Assembly (NCBI GenBank): GCA_018105865.1
Contig: CM030832.1
Span: forward strand, 27,830,586 to 27,894,585
Length of the DNA: 64,000 nucleotides
Direction of reading: 5' to 3'
Source: Metaphire vulgaris
Lineage: Eukaryota; Annelida; Clitellata; Crassiclitellata; Megascolecidae
Positions within the stretch are counted from its first letter, which is position 1. Every line of letters begins with the position of its first letter. A program made the translations under genes and the position numbers. Below the pieces are notes generated by a model. It was not told the origin of the DNA and made no database searches. It saw only the letters and a program-made list of their open reading frames with translations. This document shows, one piece after another, positions 1 to 12,122 of the stretch.

Positions 1-134
1 AGACGCTTCGTTAAACGCTCCGGTTTGATTAAACAAAATTTGGTTGTCAATGACAACAGCGTCTTGCAATACCCGCCGTGTTGCGGACGGACAGACGCGA
101 CAGACGCGACAGACGCGACAGACGGACATCGAGA
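1..134 (-). mobile_element. Helitron-like element, 5' terminal segment, running off the left edge
   Basis: The reverse complement of this stretch matches 61691-61820 almost base for base, apart from a few substitutions, a 14-base difference and the number of a 9-bp unit (GTCTGTCGC, three or four copies here, about one there). Read on the minus strand it starts TCTCGATGTCC after an AT-rich flank and runs leftwards out of the window. The matching copy at the right edge ends in a Helitron-type hairpin and CTAG, so this is taken as the 5' end of the same family. Helitrons transpose by a rolling-circle replication initiator and helicase; no such coding sequence is visible here. The exact first base is uncertain because both copies share a TATAAT flank. 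Confidence 0.55.
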
Positions 135-536
135 ATTATATATATAGATATTAATTATGCTTCTGTAATAGTACTAATAAACGGATTTGATTTGAATTAA
201 TGCAATTAATCAAATAGAAAATCAACTATAAATTAGACTAGTAAATAAATAAATACATAAAATGTGATAGTTATACTAAAGAACTAAGAACAGGAGACAA
301 GATTGTCGGTATTGAGGTACGTTTGGTACAGATTGTCATTGACCTGAGATGTCATAAATATATCGTCGATACATTACTTTCGCCATTCTGAACAGCTTTC
401 GCTCACTATCAGAATCCCATGATCCGATCTAACAACTGGGTAACAACCGAAGAGATTCTCTAAGGATTATGATCGAACGATCACTCTTGCAACGATCATT
501 CAACTTGTAAGGTTCAATGTGGAAACGACGCCACAA

Positions 537-537
537 G

Positions 538-611
<74 letters not shown>
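537..611. repeat. (CT)n followed by (CA)n microsatellite
   Basis: A long CT array with one TTT interruption passes into a short CA array. Low-complexity DNA with no coding meaning. Confidence 0.95.
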
Positions 612-1885
612 TGTCATTTGTGTAGAGTGGATAGGGATATTCATCTAGCCATGGTCCAATGAACTACTAAATGAAAACGGAGAAAAGAAGCGAGAATGCA
701 TTGGTCAATCGTTGGTCAACTCAGCGTCTGGTCAACCCAGTCCATTGACCAGAAGACATCATTTTGATATTTCAATGCAGTCATCCCTGCATCAGTCCGG
801 CCTGTTGGTCTGCGGATGACATTTGGTGCCAGGGGGGAGGGAGGGACGTCATTTGGACTGATCGCGGCAGGGGGCGCAGGAGTTCTGCGCAAACACAATG
901 CACACACACACGCACGCACACAATTCGCGTGCGCTTTAATATAATGCATCGCTTGGGAAATCTTGTCTCCTTATACATCCGTTCGAAACTGCACTCTTCC
1001 GTTGGCGTATTCATCAAACGAACATTGAGTGGACTCATTCGCCTGACCGTAAGATCGCAAATAACGACAAGACATTACAAGCGGTTTTTTAAAAGAAAAA
1101 AGACAACCTAGAGATGGAGATGCAGCTATCTTTTTTGCCATTCTTTGTTACTCGTTTGGCAGAAATTGAACGAGATAGATTTAATGGGAACATGATAATG
1201 ACTCAATAAATACAGAGCTATCTCATCTGAATAGGAGGAGCAATATAAAAGAGCAGTGGATCTGCTCAGACACCGAGGATCCTTCTAACTCTGCAGCGTT
1301 CCTAATGGTGCGCGGGGTTCTTTAAAAAAACTCATATCATACAAACATTGGCGGAGGGTAGAGAACAATAATTCGATGCAAAGTATACGTATCGATTATT
1401 TTTGGCAAGTGAAATTTTTATTTCCACTGCGGTTGATCTCGTTAAGAGAGCAATCTAAGTTTTGTCTGAAATGAGAAGATTTATCAGAATACGAATCCAT
1501 TGTTTTCGAATAGTTGCGTTCAAAAATTGCAATTGTAACGTTTAAATGCATCTTTTACTGCCTCTCTTCCATTAGGCCTATTTGATTTTGATACATTTTA
1601 CTTTTATACATCGACCAAACGTGGCCGTATCGGCTTCTATTATGATCGCTGCCTAGAATTGCATATAAACGTTAACATAATATTGCATACCGAAAATAAT
1701 TTTTAGCACTGTTTGGCTGGAGGCCGAAAGTTCTGGTCCAACCGCCACTGCTTTACCAAAATATCGAACACCAACTTAAGAAGCACAGGAGGCAACATGG
1801 ACTGTTGGAGACTAAGCATCTTCTAAGTGTCACAAAATGTTGGTTCCGTTTTTCGAATTCCCGCTTCTTGAACTTGAAGAAGACG
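612..1885. other. Intergenic stretch without a recognised gene
   Basis: Mixed-composition DNA. Open frames near 720-1110 overlap on both strands, resemble no family I know, and include a CA/CG-rich simple repeat near 895-925. The sequence ACCAAACGTG(G/C)CC(G/T)TATC and the following twenty or so bases near 1615 recur near 8484, so part of this stretch is a dispersed repeat. Confidence 0.5.
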
Positions 1886-1968
1886 GGACGGAAATTGGCA
1901 GAGTGGGTTACGCGCTGGAGTGGTAGGTTTACGGAGCGAGGTTCAAGCCCCCTCCCCCGGTAGCGCCC
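1886..1968 (+). repeat. tRNA-derived SINE head (candidate)
   Basis: A box-A-like TGGCAGAGTGG at 1896-1906 and a box-B-like GGTTCAAGCCC at 1940-1950 lie 44 bases apart, the spacing of an internal RNA polymerase III promoter. The flanks do not fold into a convincing acceptor stem, so this looks like a decayed tRNA-derived SINE or tRNA pseudogene rather than a working tRNA gene. Confidence 0.45.
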
Positions 1969-2132
1969 CTAGTAGTTTTCACACAGGCAGTAATGCCTCC
2001 TCCTAAGCCACTTTAAATAACGCTATGGTAAGACTAAAATTTCCACTGCTGCGTATTTCGGTAAAAGGATCACGTCTCCTGTACTTACCAACACCGCCAA
2101 TGGGCAGGAGGGAAAACTTCGGCCTGACTGAC

Positions 2133-2405
2133 CTGGAGGTCGATTTGGCCTCTCCCAGACCCAAGTATTTCCGCTGACTCGACCCGCCGTCCACCACTGC
2201 TCGTGGGCGAATTCCTGACCCGACTGGACGACCCTGCGTCGAATCTCGTCCTTGAGGAATTCGAATTCGTCGTCGGTGTCGACGGTCACCAGAGAGGAAT
2301 CGAGTTCGTAACAGCGTCGCTTGGCATCCTTGTAGTTGAGGTCCTGACGTCTGGCCGAATCCATCACGAACAGGTAGCGCTTGCCAGAATGACTCATCCA
2401 CGACT
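2133..2405 (-). CDS. Isolated C-type lectin-like domain exon (partial)
   Basis: Read on the minus strand this is a 273-base open exon bounded by a good acceptor (CTGTCGTCAG) and a donor (GTCAGT). The peptide has the N-terminal half of a C-type lectin domain: a Y-x-x-A-x-x-x-C segment (YKDAKRRCYEL), a conserved L-V-T-V/E-F-x-F-L helix region, then a WWTAGR...NTWVWE block where lectins carry the WIGG and W-x-W core. The second half of the domain, with the ligand-binding WND-type motif and last cysteines, is not found at lower coordinates. The exon may belong to a gene whose other exons lie outside or were lost, or be a gene fragment. Lectin-like proteins of this type usually bind sugars outside the cell; no signal peptide is visible in this exon. 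Confidence 0.55.
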
Positions 2406-2640
2406 CTGACGACAGACAATAATTTCATCAGAGCATTTTGCAGCAAGATTAAAGTAGCGTTATATGGCGGGACCCCCCTGAAACTCCCTGGGCACTTTTG
2501 AGTGAAGTTATTCACAATATCATCCATATATTGCTAAACTTTTATAGCACATTGTTGACCTTTTCTATCGTTGTAGCTCCTTAATTTCGGCCTCGAGTAA
2601 AACGAATCAATGATGCTATAGGTATATATATATATACACA

Positions 2641-3170
2641 CTAGCTGTTAACCCGTCAAAAATGACGGGGGGAGTGGCTATCTCCTTCCCCGATTTTTGC
2701 AAAAGTTCATATTATTGCATATAACAATTTTAAAATCTGAAAATGTAATGTGAATGCGTAGATTATCATTTAAAATTTTTCCTATGTGCTCACTGGGTGG
2801 CCTTGCCCTTCCCAACCACGGGGGGCTGCACACCATAACACCCTACGATTCCATTGGGATTTGGTTTCCCATGGGGAATGCGCCCTCCAGTGTTACCTAC
2901 GGCCCCTTTTGGGCATACGGCTCCTTTTGGGTTTTCGGACCCAAAGGGGCTTTGTCTCCCACGGAGGGCTGGGATTTTTTCTCCCCGAGGGGCTGTGCCC
3001 CAGTATAGGATAAAGCCTCCACGGGGAGCTGGAGCTAGGTCTCCCACGGGAGGCTGCACCCTATGGGAGGCTGCGCCCCCAGTAAGGCCTACGGCCTCAC
3101 ATGGGGGCTGCGCCCCAGTAGGACCTGGGGCTCCACATGTTGGGCTGCGCCAAGTCCAAGCAACACACTA
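2641..3170 (-). mobile_element. Helitron-like element, 3' end with GC-rich body
   Basis: On the minus strand the element ends with a 7-bp hairpin (CCCGTCA, four-base loop, TGACGGG at 2652-2669), seven bases, then CTAG at 2641-2644 followed by T. That is the standard Helitron 3' terminus. The last 70 bases align with the end of the 61691-63526 element. The body at 2790-3170 is a degenerate GC-rich array of phrases such as GGCTGCGCCCCAGTAGG and CCCACGGGAGGCTG. No replication initiator or helicase coding is visible, and the 5' end was not found, so the right border is approximate. Confidence 0.55.
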
Positions 3171-3860
3171 AGCGGAATTAGTAAGATTGGTCTGTTTAAG
3201 CAAAGGCGCTATATAATCACAACTGAATAGATTCATACAGTACGAACCTAATTAGCAATGCTACAAGAATCGCGCACAGATAATTATAATGCAATTTGTG
3301 AAGCCTTCCAAAGATCAGTGCTGAATTTACTCACATGCCTTTGTTTTCTATAAATGTGCCGATCCCGTTTAAACTATAATATTTTATTAATCTTTTATAT
3401 ATCTACTTTTATATTGCCGTGTTATTTTAACTTTCGACTTTAACTTTTCAATTGTTTTTTCTCCAAAAATGCGAAACAGGAAAGTTATGATAAAGAATTT
3501 TTCTCTGATTTGTTGTTGCGAGATATCGTTTATATTTTTTAAAAATTAGGCGGAATATTTCAAATATCCCGATTTTTAAAACTTCTAAGTTGTTAATGAT
3601 CCTCTGAGACGTAAAGATTCCTGCCTAGAATATTTTGAGGCAACTTTCCTCCAGAGCGGTTTACTTCATCGATAAATCCATCTTGGAGATGCGCGAATGG
3701 ACGTCGCGTTCAAAAATTGCCCACACTCCAAATATTGATACTGTCGCTAACGACGATCGTTTTCCGATCGGCGCTTCGCATGGATGCAGTGGAAAAGGCC
3801 TTACACGCGTTTCCGGCACTCGGCAAGGTTCGGGACAGACGTTCCGGAAGTACATAGCCG
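3171..3860. other. AT-rich intergenic stretch, nothing recognised
   Basis: No supported gene. Short frames near 3635-3860 are not conserved-looking and run into the simple repeat that follows. The distal 5' part of the Helitron-like element ending at 2641 may extend into this stretch. Confidence 0.5.
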
Positions 3861-3941
3861 CGTCCCGTCCCGTCCCGTCCCGTCCCCCGTCCCGTCCCGT
3901 CCCGTCCCGTCCCGTCCCGTCCCGTCCCGTCCCGTCCCGTC
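3861..3941 (+). repeat. (CCCGT)n pentanucleotide array
   Basis: About sixteen units of CCCGT with one short interruption (CCCCCGT). It generates Pro-Ser-Arg-rich open frames in several phases that are not genes. Confidence 0.95.
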
Positions 3942-5935
3942 GCCTCTGTATCGCTATACTCGAGGAGGAAGCTCCGTCCGACCGAGAGTACGTTAGAATG
4001 TCTGCTATTAATGGCTATTCATCGTTCCATACATTTTAATTATTAAACAGTGCTATCGTTGATGCTGACACGTACAGAGCATCAACGTTTTCATTCTACC
4101 TCTCAATTCGTCACCGCCCCCGTCGTCAGCCTCGTAAACAATTCAAAACAACCCCCTCTCTGGTCTGGTAATAAGGTCTGAGCGGAAGAATATCAATGTG
4201 TTGCTGTAGTGTGGTTTGCTATAGCGCTGTTGCGTTAAAATATTAACTGAAATAATTTCATTTAGGCCTATAAGCAGAGGACCTACTGTTTAAATTTCAG
4301 TAAAATGGCGCTCTGCAAAAGGACTTTGCTTCAATAATAATCAACACTATGTCAACAAGTTATGTCTAAAAATCATTATTCGCCGTCTCCTTTGTTTATA
4401 TTATAATAAAGAGTTCATGTCGAAACTCTAGATGCTTTGCACCCACAGTTAATATATTACCACATGTTCAGCACCATTCAATAACATAAACATTATATAC
4501 CATATCTTGGAAAAAGTAGCTATTCAACATCTTGCAATAACAACCGCGAACCTGCGCCGATTTTAATAGCAATTTATATGCACGCAGAGATGTCTATTTC
4601 AAACAACGGCATGCTGTCTTGCAGAAATATACTGTGCCATTAGTGAGATATGGAAATTTATATAGCACCACCTAAAGGAAACAGCTTCTAACACAGGCTA
4701 CGCAGTCAATGTCAACTTGAAAGTCCAAAATTTGACTAAGATTTTCAAAATGCCCCCCACCATTTGCACGATTCATTTTCTATTCTAAGAGCTTTAGTCA
4801 AAGAACGATCTACATTCGAGAACATTTTCGTTTGTTTGTCAACGCATTCAGTAGAAATGACATCAACCAACAATGAATAGAGGCAGAAAACTGTAATCTG
4901 TGATCAGTCAGTTTTCTCACAGGCTCCGAAACCCACGATACGACTTCTACCTTAGTATTTAGGAAAAATCGTAAAGACCAGGACTGAGTGTAATCACCAT
5001 TTAACAATCAAGAAGTAGTTTTTCGCTTCCTTCTGGGCGTAGCGACATTTTACAACATTTCAAAGAAATTATCGAATGCCTTTTAAGTAGCAGGATAAAA
5101 ACGATCAACAGTCTTAAATGGTAGACCTCAACACGCACAATTTTGTTTTTTTCCGGTGATTTTGAGGTTTATTCCACCTCTACCCTGGTCGACTCCAGGT
5201 TCTCAATGAGGGTCGAAGTTTTTGTTTATCTGTCTAAACAAGCGAAGCAAAAATGTTGTGTTATGGAACTAATCCAGCCCTCTTACCCAACACCTACGTA
5301 TAGGCCTACATTCTGTTTTTTTTTTGGGGGGGGGTTGACTTTATTTTGAACAGTCAATTACTGAGGTGCGAAGCCAATTGAAATTTTTGCGCGCTTCTTG
5401 TAAGGATTTAGAATAATTTAAACGAACTTTTTATGTAGAAATTCTGTGTACTGGGATTCGACAACTTCTATTTGGCTACCGAGACATTGCTGTGGCCTTT
5501 TTTGCGACTCAGAGTTTTGGCCTCTGGGCTGGTGATGCGAGTCCTTTTCGCGGATTCAACATTATCGTCAAATACTTTGGCTTACCTGTTGAATCATGTC
5601 GTGTGGTGGTTCCTGAATCCATAGCTATGCATTTTGCTGTCCTCGTTAAAAGAATCAAGGTGCAAATTTGCAGAATTATCATAATCTCTTTGGTGATCGC
5701 TAAAATGAAAAAAACATCAATACAGATAAAATAACACAAAGTCCACCATTTCCTTTGTCGCAGTAGAACATTTGCAGAGACGTTAACAACTTAACATATG
5801 TATATAGATGTACGCGCTTGCATAAATACACTAGTACTTCTATACATGCATACTTACGTCTACATGAATACATACACACATTCACACGCGTACGTACACA
5901 TACACACGTACGTGCACACACATATATGCTTTACT
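3942..5935. other. Intergenic stretch without a recognised gene
   Basis: AT-rich DNA with scattered short frames of under 85 codons and no recognisable domain. Contains TAGGCCTA octamers at 4263 and 5301, a T-run/G-run at about 5313-5334 and loose TA/CA-rich repeats at 5790-5925. Confidence 0.5.
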
Positions 5936-6086
5936 CAGTGGCGTAGCCAGGATTTCCGGAAGGGGGTTGCCCTCCAAAATCGCGTCCGAAAAAGAAAAAT
6001 TTATGGAAAAGCATGTCAAAAATTTTTTCGTCCGCAGACAAAGAAGGGGGCTTAAACCCCCAAACCGCCCCTTTGCTAGGCCACTG
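5936..6086 (+). mobile_element. hAT-type MITE (CAGTGGCGTAGCC family)
   Basis: Starts CAGTGGCGTAGCCAGGA and ends GGCCACTG, flanked on both sides by the perfect 8-bp duplication GCTTTACT (5928-5935 and 6087-6094). The 8-bp target duplication and CA...TG ends fit a non-autonomous hAT element. About 150 bp, no coding capacity. Relatives lie at 12976, 45314, 58132 and 63974. Confidence 0.85.
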
Positions 6087-6218
6087 GCTTTACTTACATA
6101 CTGTATATTCATTCGTAAATGCATACTGCAAATTATATACCTCGCTCACGAAAATCCAAAAGTGCATTTTATGCGCGGATGAAGTAATTTGCTTTTCTGC
6201 ACTGAATTCATATGCATA

Positions 6219-6221
<3 letters not shown>

Positions 6222-6292
<71 letters not shown>
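6222..6292. repeat. (TA)n(TG)n compound microsatellite
   Basis: About 22 TA units followed by about 12 TG units. The same order on the plus strand recurs at 8831 and 15962. Confidence 0.95.
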
Positions 6293-6579
6293 TCATTTGC
6301 ATTCCACTTTGTTACGAGTTTCCAGAATGTTGATTTCTGATGATTTCTCAGGTCCATTGGGTGGGGGGGGGGGTCCACGACGACACCAACGCATTCCCGC
6401 GGGACAGTCATGCGAAAAATATCACATCCCGGGAAATGTAGGGACACGCTATTATCCACATCACTCTGCTTGCTCACCATTACTTTGCGTGATTGTGTTG
6501 AGGCAGAGCGCTCTCGGTCTGTCTACTTGTCTGCGTTAAAGTATCATCGCATGTCTGTGTTAGTAGCCTACCTGTGTCC

Positions 6580-6728
6580 CAGTGGTGGGTCAGTGTCGGT
6601 ATTGTATGTCGGCATCGGTATTCTGTATATCGGTCGGTATTTTAAAAAGTCAGTTCGGTATTTCAGTTTCGGGACGCTAAATATCGCGATATCGGTTCGG
6701 TCGGTATTCGGCTTACCGACCCACCACT
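6580..6728 (+). mobile_element. Short palindromic MITE with CGGTATT-rich body
   Basis: Begins AGTGGTGGGTCAGTGTCGGTA and ends TACCGACCCACCACT, giving near-perfect inverted termini. The interior repeats CGGTATT/ATATCGGT. The ends resemble hAT termini, but I see no clear 8-bp duplication. Confidence 0.6.
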
Positions 6729-6752
6729 ACTGTGCGCTACGTTGACTCATTC

Positions 6753-6768
6753 AGAGAGAGAGAGAGAG

Positions 6769-6835
<67 letters not shown>

Positions 6836-6856
6836 GACAGACAGACAGACAGACAG
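6753..6856. repeat. (AG)n(GATA)n(GACA)n compound microsatellite
   Basis: Three simple arrays in series: about nine AG, about sixteen GATA, about five GACA. The flanking open frames are repeat artefacts. Confidence 0.95.
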
Positions 6857-7852
6857 AGACGGTCGAAAGCCAGCGTCCGTCTTCAATATCCGGACTCCGG
6901 ACGTTAGCGTATAGCATTGAGGGAGTCGCATATATGCATACTTGAAAGAGCAAAGGCGAGTCGTCTTTGCAGGAAATTCTGTAATCATTGAGCGCAAAAA
7001 ACCAAATGCCAAAAGACTGTGGCGCGCATTGCAGTACATCAATCCGGTAACAGTAAAGCGCTCTCAGAGAAGTCTAGATCAGGAGGAGTCTCATTATATA
7101 CTGTAATTGCTGCAATTTCACGACCATTCCTAACTGGGGTCCGAATCCTCTGTACCCCTCTCGTGGCTGCGCTAATGGCCATTAGCTACACAGGCCCTGG
7201 GCCAATATGAACAGTCTCTCTATATCTCTCCTCATAGAATACATTTAGTTGACATTTTTGAAAACCGGTTTATTCCAAATTGTTGGTGACAGCGATTACA
7301 CCTCGGTCCTTTCGAGAACAAATTCTCACTTGAAGACCTGCAACTATCGCCTCGCTTATAACAAAAGTCTCAGTGAGAGACCAGAAACTGTCTATCGCAG
7401 GGTGATTATATTCCCATTGACATCTTGCACGACGATTAATATCGGAAGAAAAATTCCGAATGGCGTAACCAACGCGACGCGCTTTATAGTAAAACAAATT
7501 AGAATTCTGCACAAATGGATGAATGGCGCTAATCGTTCTTTTTATTCCCAGGTTGTAGATCGATTGAGCCGGAACGTGGAATAGATCATTGCATTTGGAT
7601 TGATCTAGATTTCGCGTGCAGCACGAACCGAAGGATGTACGAGATAACTTCGACTGGACACCGGAACTATTTGATCAATACGAGAAGGAGGCACTTGGAA
7701 TAATAGGATGACAGCTGAACATTTGGGAAATACGGTCCATAGTTTAACAACGGTCATTATATATAGTTGAATAACATATGGGAAGACAATTAACATTCGA
7801 TTCAAAGAATCACCATTACTGCTTAGGCTTATTGCATTGCTGCAGCTTATAG

Positions 7853-8133
7853 CAGCGGTTCTCAACCTGTGGGTCGCGACCCCCAAGGGGGTCGAATGAC
7901 GATTTGCCAGGGGGTCGCCGGAGACCTTCGGAAATATAGAGTTTTTATTGTTATTGCGCAAAATTTACTCATTTTAACATGTAAAAAGGCTGACAAGCAA
8001 AAAAGAAAAAAGGTCGTCAAGAAATTTTATTCTGCAGGGGCCCGAATTTCTCTCGGCGGGCCTGGTTGGGGGTCGCCACATCATGGGAATTGAATTAAAA
8101 GGGTCGCGGCACTATAAAGGTTGAGAACCGCTG
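7853..8133 (+). mobile_element. hAT-type MITE (CAGCGGTTCTCAACC family)
   Basis: Termini CAGCGGTTCTCAACCTG and AAGGTTGAGAACCGCTG are inverted repeats, flanked by a perfect 8-bp duplication GCTTATAG (7845-7852 and 8134-8141). The subterminal GGGTCGC-rich body is typical of this widespread hAT class. 281 bp, no transposase. Confidence 0.9.
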
Positions 8134-8157
8134 GCTTATAGAATCAAAGGCGACTCG

Positions 8158-8337
8158 AAAACCGGGCGTGCCGCTCCCCCCATTGAATGCCCAGACCCCC
8201 CAGTGGCATTCCATAATTTAGTGCATTCATTCTAAGCAACTAGACTAGTTCAGTTTTATGAGAAATTGTTGGCCACCATGTTTAGAAGTTGCCACCCCAA
8301 CGACCCCCGATTTGCCAAGTTCTGGAGCCGCCAGTGC
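8158..8337 (-). mobile_element. Degraded hAT-type MITE (CAGTGGCGGCTC family), inverted
   Basis: Contains the subterminal words of the family in reverse orientation: CCATTGAATGCC near the left side and TTGCCAAGTTCTGGAGCCGCCA at the right. The left terminus is eroded, so the borders are approximate. Confidence 0.55.
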
Positions 8338-8828
8338 TGAGAATAAACAGATACTGAGATATTACTGGAATTGTGAAAGCGGTATATAAATGCACGAGTA
8401 GTTTGTATTTTCCTTGCATCATTTTGTGTTAAAAATATTGAAAAGTTAACGGTTCAAGTGTATCTATTGATGTCTCTCTGTGGACCAAACGTGCCCTTAT
8501 CAGCTTCTATTATGATCGCTGCATAGAACTTTACATAAACATTTACATATTATTGGCGTTTGAAAATATTTTTTACAAACAAGAGCCCTGCTAGGAACGC
8601 ACGAATTTGGGTTAAAATAAGAGTTCTTAGGGATCAAGAACAACACGAGAAACTTTGCTGCCTTTGAAAAATAATTCACTCAAGCAATTTAACGTAGTTT
8701 GTTTAGAAGTAAGGAATGTAGCCAAATAAGACGATATGAATATTTAAACAGTCAAACCTACGTCTGGCGCGTACAGTAACATCCATAACCTACTAGATGC
8801 CAGCAGGCAAAATAGGTCATTGAGGTAA

Positions 8829-8830
<2 letters not shown>

Positions 8831-8912
<82 letters not shown>
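8831..8912. repeat. (TA)n(TG)n compound microsatellite
   Basis: About twenty TA units then about twenty TG units. Confidence 0.95.
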
Positions 8913-8915
<3 letters not shown>

Positions 8916-9189
8916 TGTGAGTCAGTGGTAAGTGTATGACCCTTTGAAATGTCTTTTCATCTCCATAAAACCGAAAATGAAACTCGCTCGAATATTCCTA
9001 TGCCAAACAAATGCACAATTTCTAAGCATGTTTTGAATGCAAATCATAACATAAAAAGCTGCTCCACAGTCCATAGCATTTGGATTCGACCTCCTTTGTA
9101 GAGAATGGACTTTGTTTTCGAGCGATGACCTTGTTAATCTCTTCGCTTATCTATGCGGAGTTTGTAACACATGCAGAGGACTCTGTAAG

Positions 9190-9370
9190 CAGTGGCGGCT
9201 CTAGGATTTGGCATTTGGGGGGGGTTGGGGGGGCAACTTCCTAATCATGGGGGCCAACCATTTGTTGTTTAATGTATATAGCATTAAGTATAGGGTCCCA
9301 ACTGGGGGCATGAGTGGGGCCAGTCTTCAATAGGGGGACACGGGCCCCTGCCCCGGTTAGAGCCGCTCTG
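9190..9370 (+). mobile_element. hAT-type MITE (CAGTGGCGGCTC family)
   Basis: Starts CAGTGGCGGCTCTAGGA, carries the shared core GGCCAACCATTTGTTGTT, and ends TTAGAGCCGCTCTG. The flanks TCTGTAAG and CTCTGTAG are nearly identical, in line with an aged 8-bp duplication. Further copies lie at 19670, 43679 (inverted), 50748 and 63622. Confidence 0.8.
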
Positions 9371-9413
9371 CTCTGTAGCACTGGGATGCGCAGCTTAGCT
9401 AAAAGCTAGACTA

Positions 9414-10188
9414 CAGTATTGCTCAAAAAAATTGTGAACACGCGTGGATTTCGAAGCAAAACGAAGTTTAAGGCTTGTTAAAACATTGCAATCACAACCA
9501 AGAACACAAATACTGTATTTTTTCATTAATGATAGTATTCTACGATTGATGTACAGAAGGTTATAGATATGCAACAATTCAGAAGAGCGTTGAAACGAAT
9601 TTTATCCAGATTTTCTTGTGTCTCCATCTTCATTGCATCAAACCATACTAGAACAGTCGATATATTCTGCCTCAGTTTTACACTACAGCGTTCCAAATGC
9701 CACGAAAAATAGTGAGCTATGTCAAACGACACTATACAAAGTCTTCCAGAAAACAATTCTCTTTCAAATAGTTACAAAGTCGATCGAGAGATAAGAGGGG
9801 TCTTAAGATAGCTAGTTTCTTGTATCACAGGTTTTACAGACCAAAAAGCTATTATAAAAATGATATCCTGTTAGACATTGGCCTGCAGAAGGATTATTGC
9901 TACAGTAAGCTATAGATATAAAAAATTCAGAGGAGTGAAGAAACAAATTATATCCACATTTTCTTGTGTCTCCATCGTCATTGCATCAAACCGTACTAGA
10001 ATAATCAGTATATTCAGTCTCAATTTTATTCTAGAGCGTTCGAAATGCCACGAAAAATGGTCAACTATTTTTGCATATCTATAGCCTTCTATACATCAAT
10101 CGTAAAATAGTATCATTAATGAAAAAATACTTTTAAAATACGCTTTGCTTCGAAATCCACGTGTGTTCACAATTTTTGAGCAGTACTG
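9414..10188. mobile_element. Non-autonomous Tc1/mariner-type element with internal duplication
   Basis: The ends CAGTATTGCTCAAAAA and TTTTTGAGCAGTACTG are inverted and sit between TA dinucleotides (9412-9413 and 10189-10190), as expected for a Tc1/mariner insertion. The inverted arms reach about 120-150 bp (9414-9575 against 10070-10188). Inside them, 9560-9715 and 9905-10065 are diverged direct copies of one another. No intact transposase; short frames are not recognisable. Confidence 0.75.
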
Positions 10189-10616
10189 TATATATAGGAA
10201 GTCTGTTAGCTTACAGTTGATAAAGTGAAGCTGTTGATCCCAGTCTTACAGACTCTTTGTACAGACACACGAAACTACTCTGAGCATCGCATAGTTGGCT
10301 TTCACTAAAGGAAATTTCCACAACATCTAAATATTATCCAACATGACATTATAATCATAAAGCCTATTTTTTAAAATAAATGATCCGCGTGATATTCAAA
10401 TAGCCAGTCATTGCTGCCCAGTCTAGGGGTGGATTCATGAATTAAGTTTGGAGGGGTAAGGGGTATTTAGTTCGTACTGCAGTCCCTATTCTGTTCTGTC
10501 CCAACCTTTTCCCCATTATTTCTCCCACCTTCCTTCATTTATTTTGTCGCATTTTTATTCTGCCCTTTACAACTCATCGCTACAACGAGAAATTAGAAAA
10601 TAATTTGGGGTGGGTT

Positions 10617-10800
10617 CATTGGCGTCCGCACGTTAGGGCAAGAGGTGGCACATGCCACCTGAAAAATGCAAATACCAACATTTTCGCAGAGAAATCTGAA
10701 AGTCTTGCTAAAATATTAACCGTGACCGGCGAGCTTTGACCCCTCGAAAAATGTCTGTGAAAAATATTGAAAAATAAAAGTTCCTGCAAATTTTGTGGAC
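10617..10800 (+). mobile_element. Left end of a CATTGGCG-type hAT-like element (partial)
   Basis: CATTGGCGTCCGCACGTTAGG with GGGCAAGAGG downstream matches the left end of the complete copy at 54837 (CATTGGCGCCCACACTTATG...GGGCAAGAGG). The matching right end is missing, and a second element begins at 10855. Confidence 0.5.
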
Positions 10801-10854
10801 AATAACAAACATATTTGGGCACACGTCTCGCCGTTTTTAGGCTCGCCCACTTAC

Positions 10855-11170
10855 CAGAGGCGTCATTTGGGGGCTGGGGGAGGGGAAATTTCCATAACCC
10901 CAGAAATTAAAATATTAATTTCTAATGTATTAATGTGCAAAAAACAGGGACGTCATTTAGAATTGGGGGGGGGGCACGTTTGTGTTATGTGCTTGATGTC
11001 GAGAAAAATCTGAAGTAACTAATCGTAAAAAGGACTGACAAGCAAAAAAAAGGTCGTCAACTTTTTTTGGAAACTCAAACTCGTCAGGTCGAAAAATCGC
11101 AAAAAATTGAAAAATTGCAAAAAAAATTTTCTCGCCTCCCCCCCAAGAAAAGTGTGAAATGACGCCACTG
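10855..11170 (+). mobile_element. hAT-type MITE (CAGAGGCGTCATTTGGGG family)
   Basis: Termini CAGAGGCGTCATTT and AAATGACGCCACTG are inverted, flanked by the perfect 8-bp duplication CCACTTAC (10847-10854 and 11171-11178). The interior has the phrase GACAAGCAAAAAAAAGGTCGTC that recurs in other MITEs here. Confidence 0.9.
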
Positions 11171-11178
11171 CCACTTAC

Positions 11179-12122
<944 letters not shown>

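Noticed and set aside
1886..1968. Functional tRNA gene
   Set aside because: A and B boxes are present but no acceptor stem or convincing anticodon arm pairs; a SINE or pseudogene is more likely.
3861..3996. Pro-Ser-Arg repeat protein
   Set aside because: Pure (CCCGT)n array read in several frames; no flanking domain or splice support.
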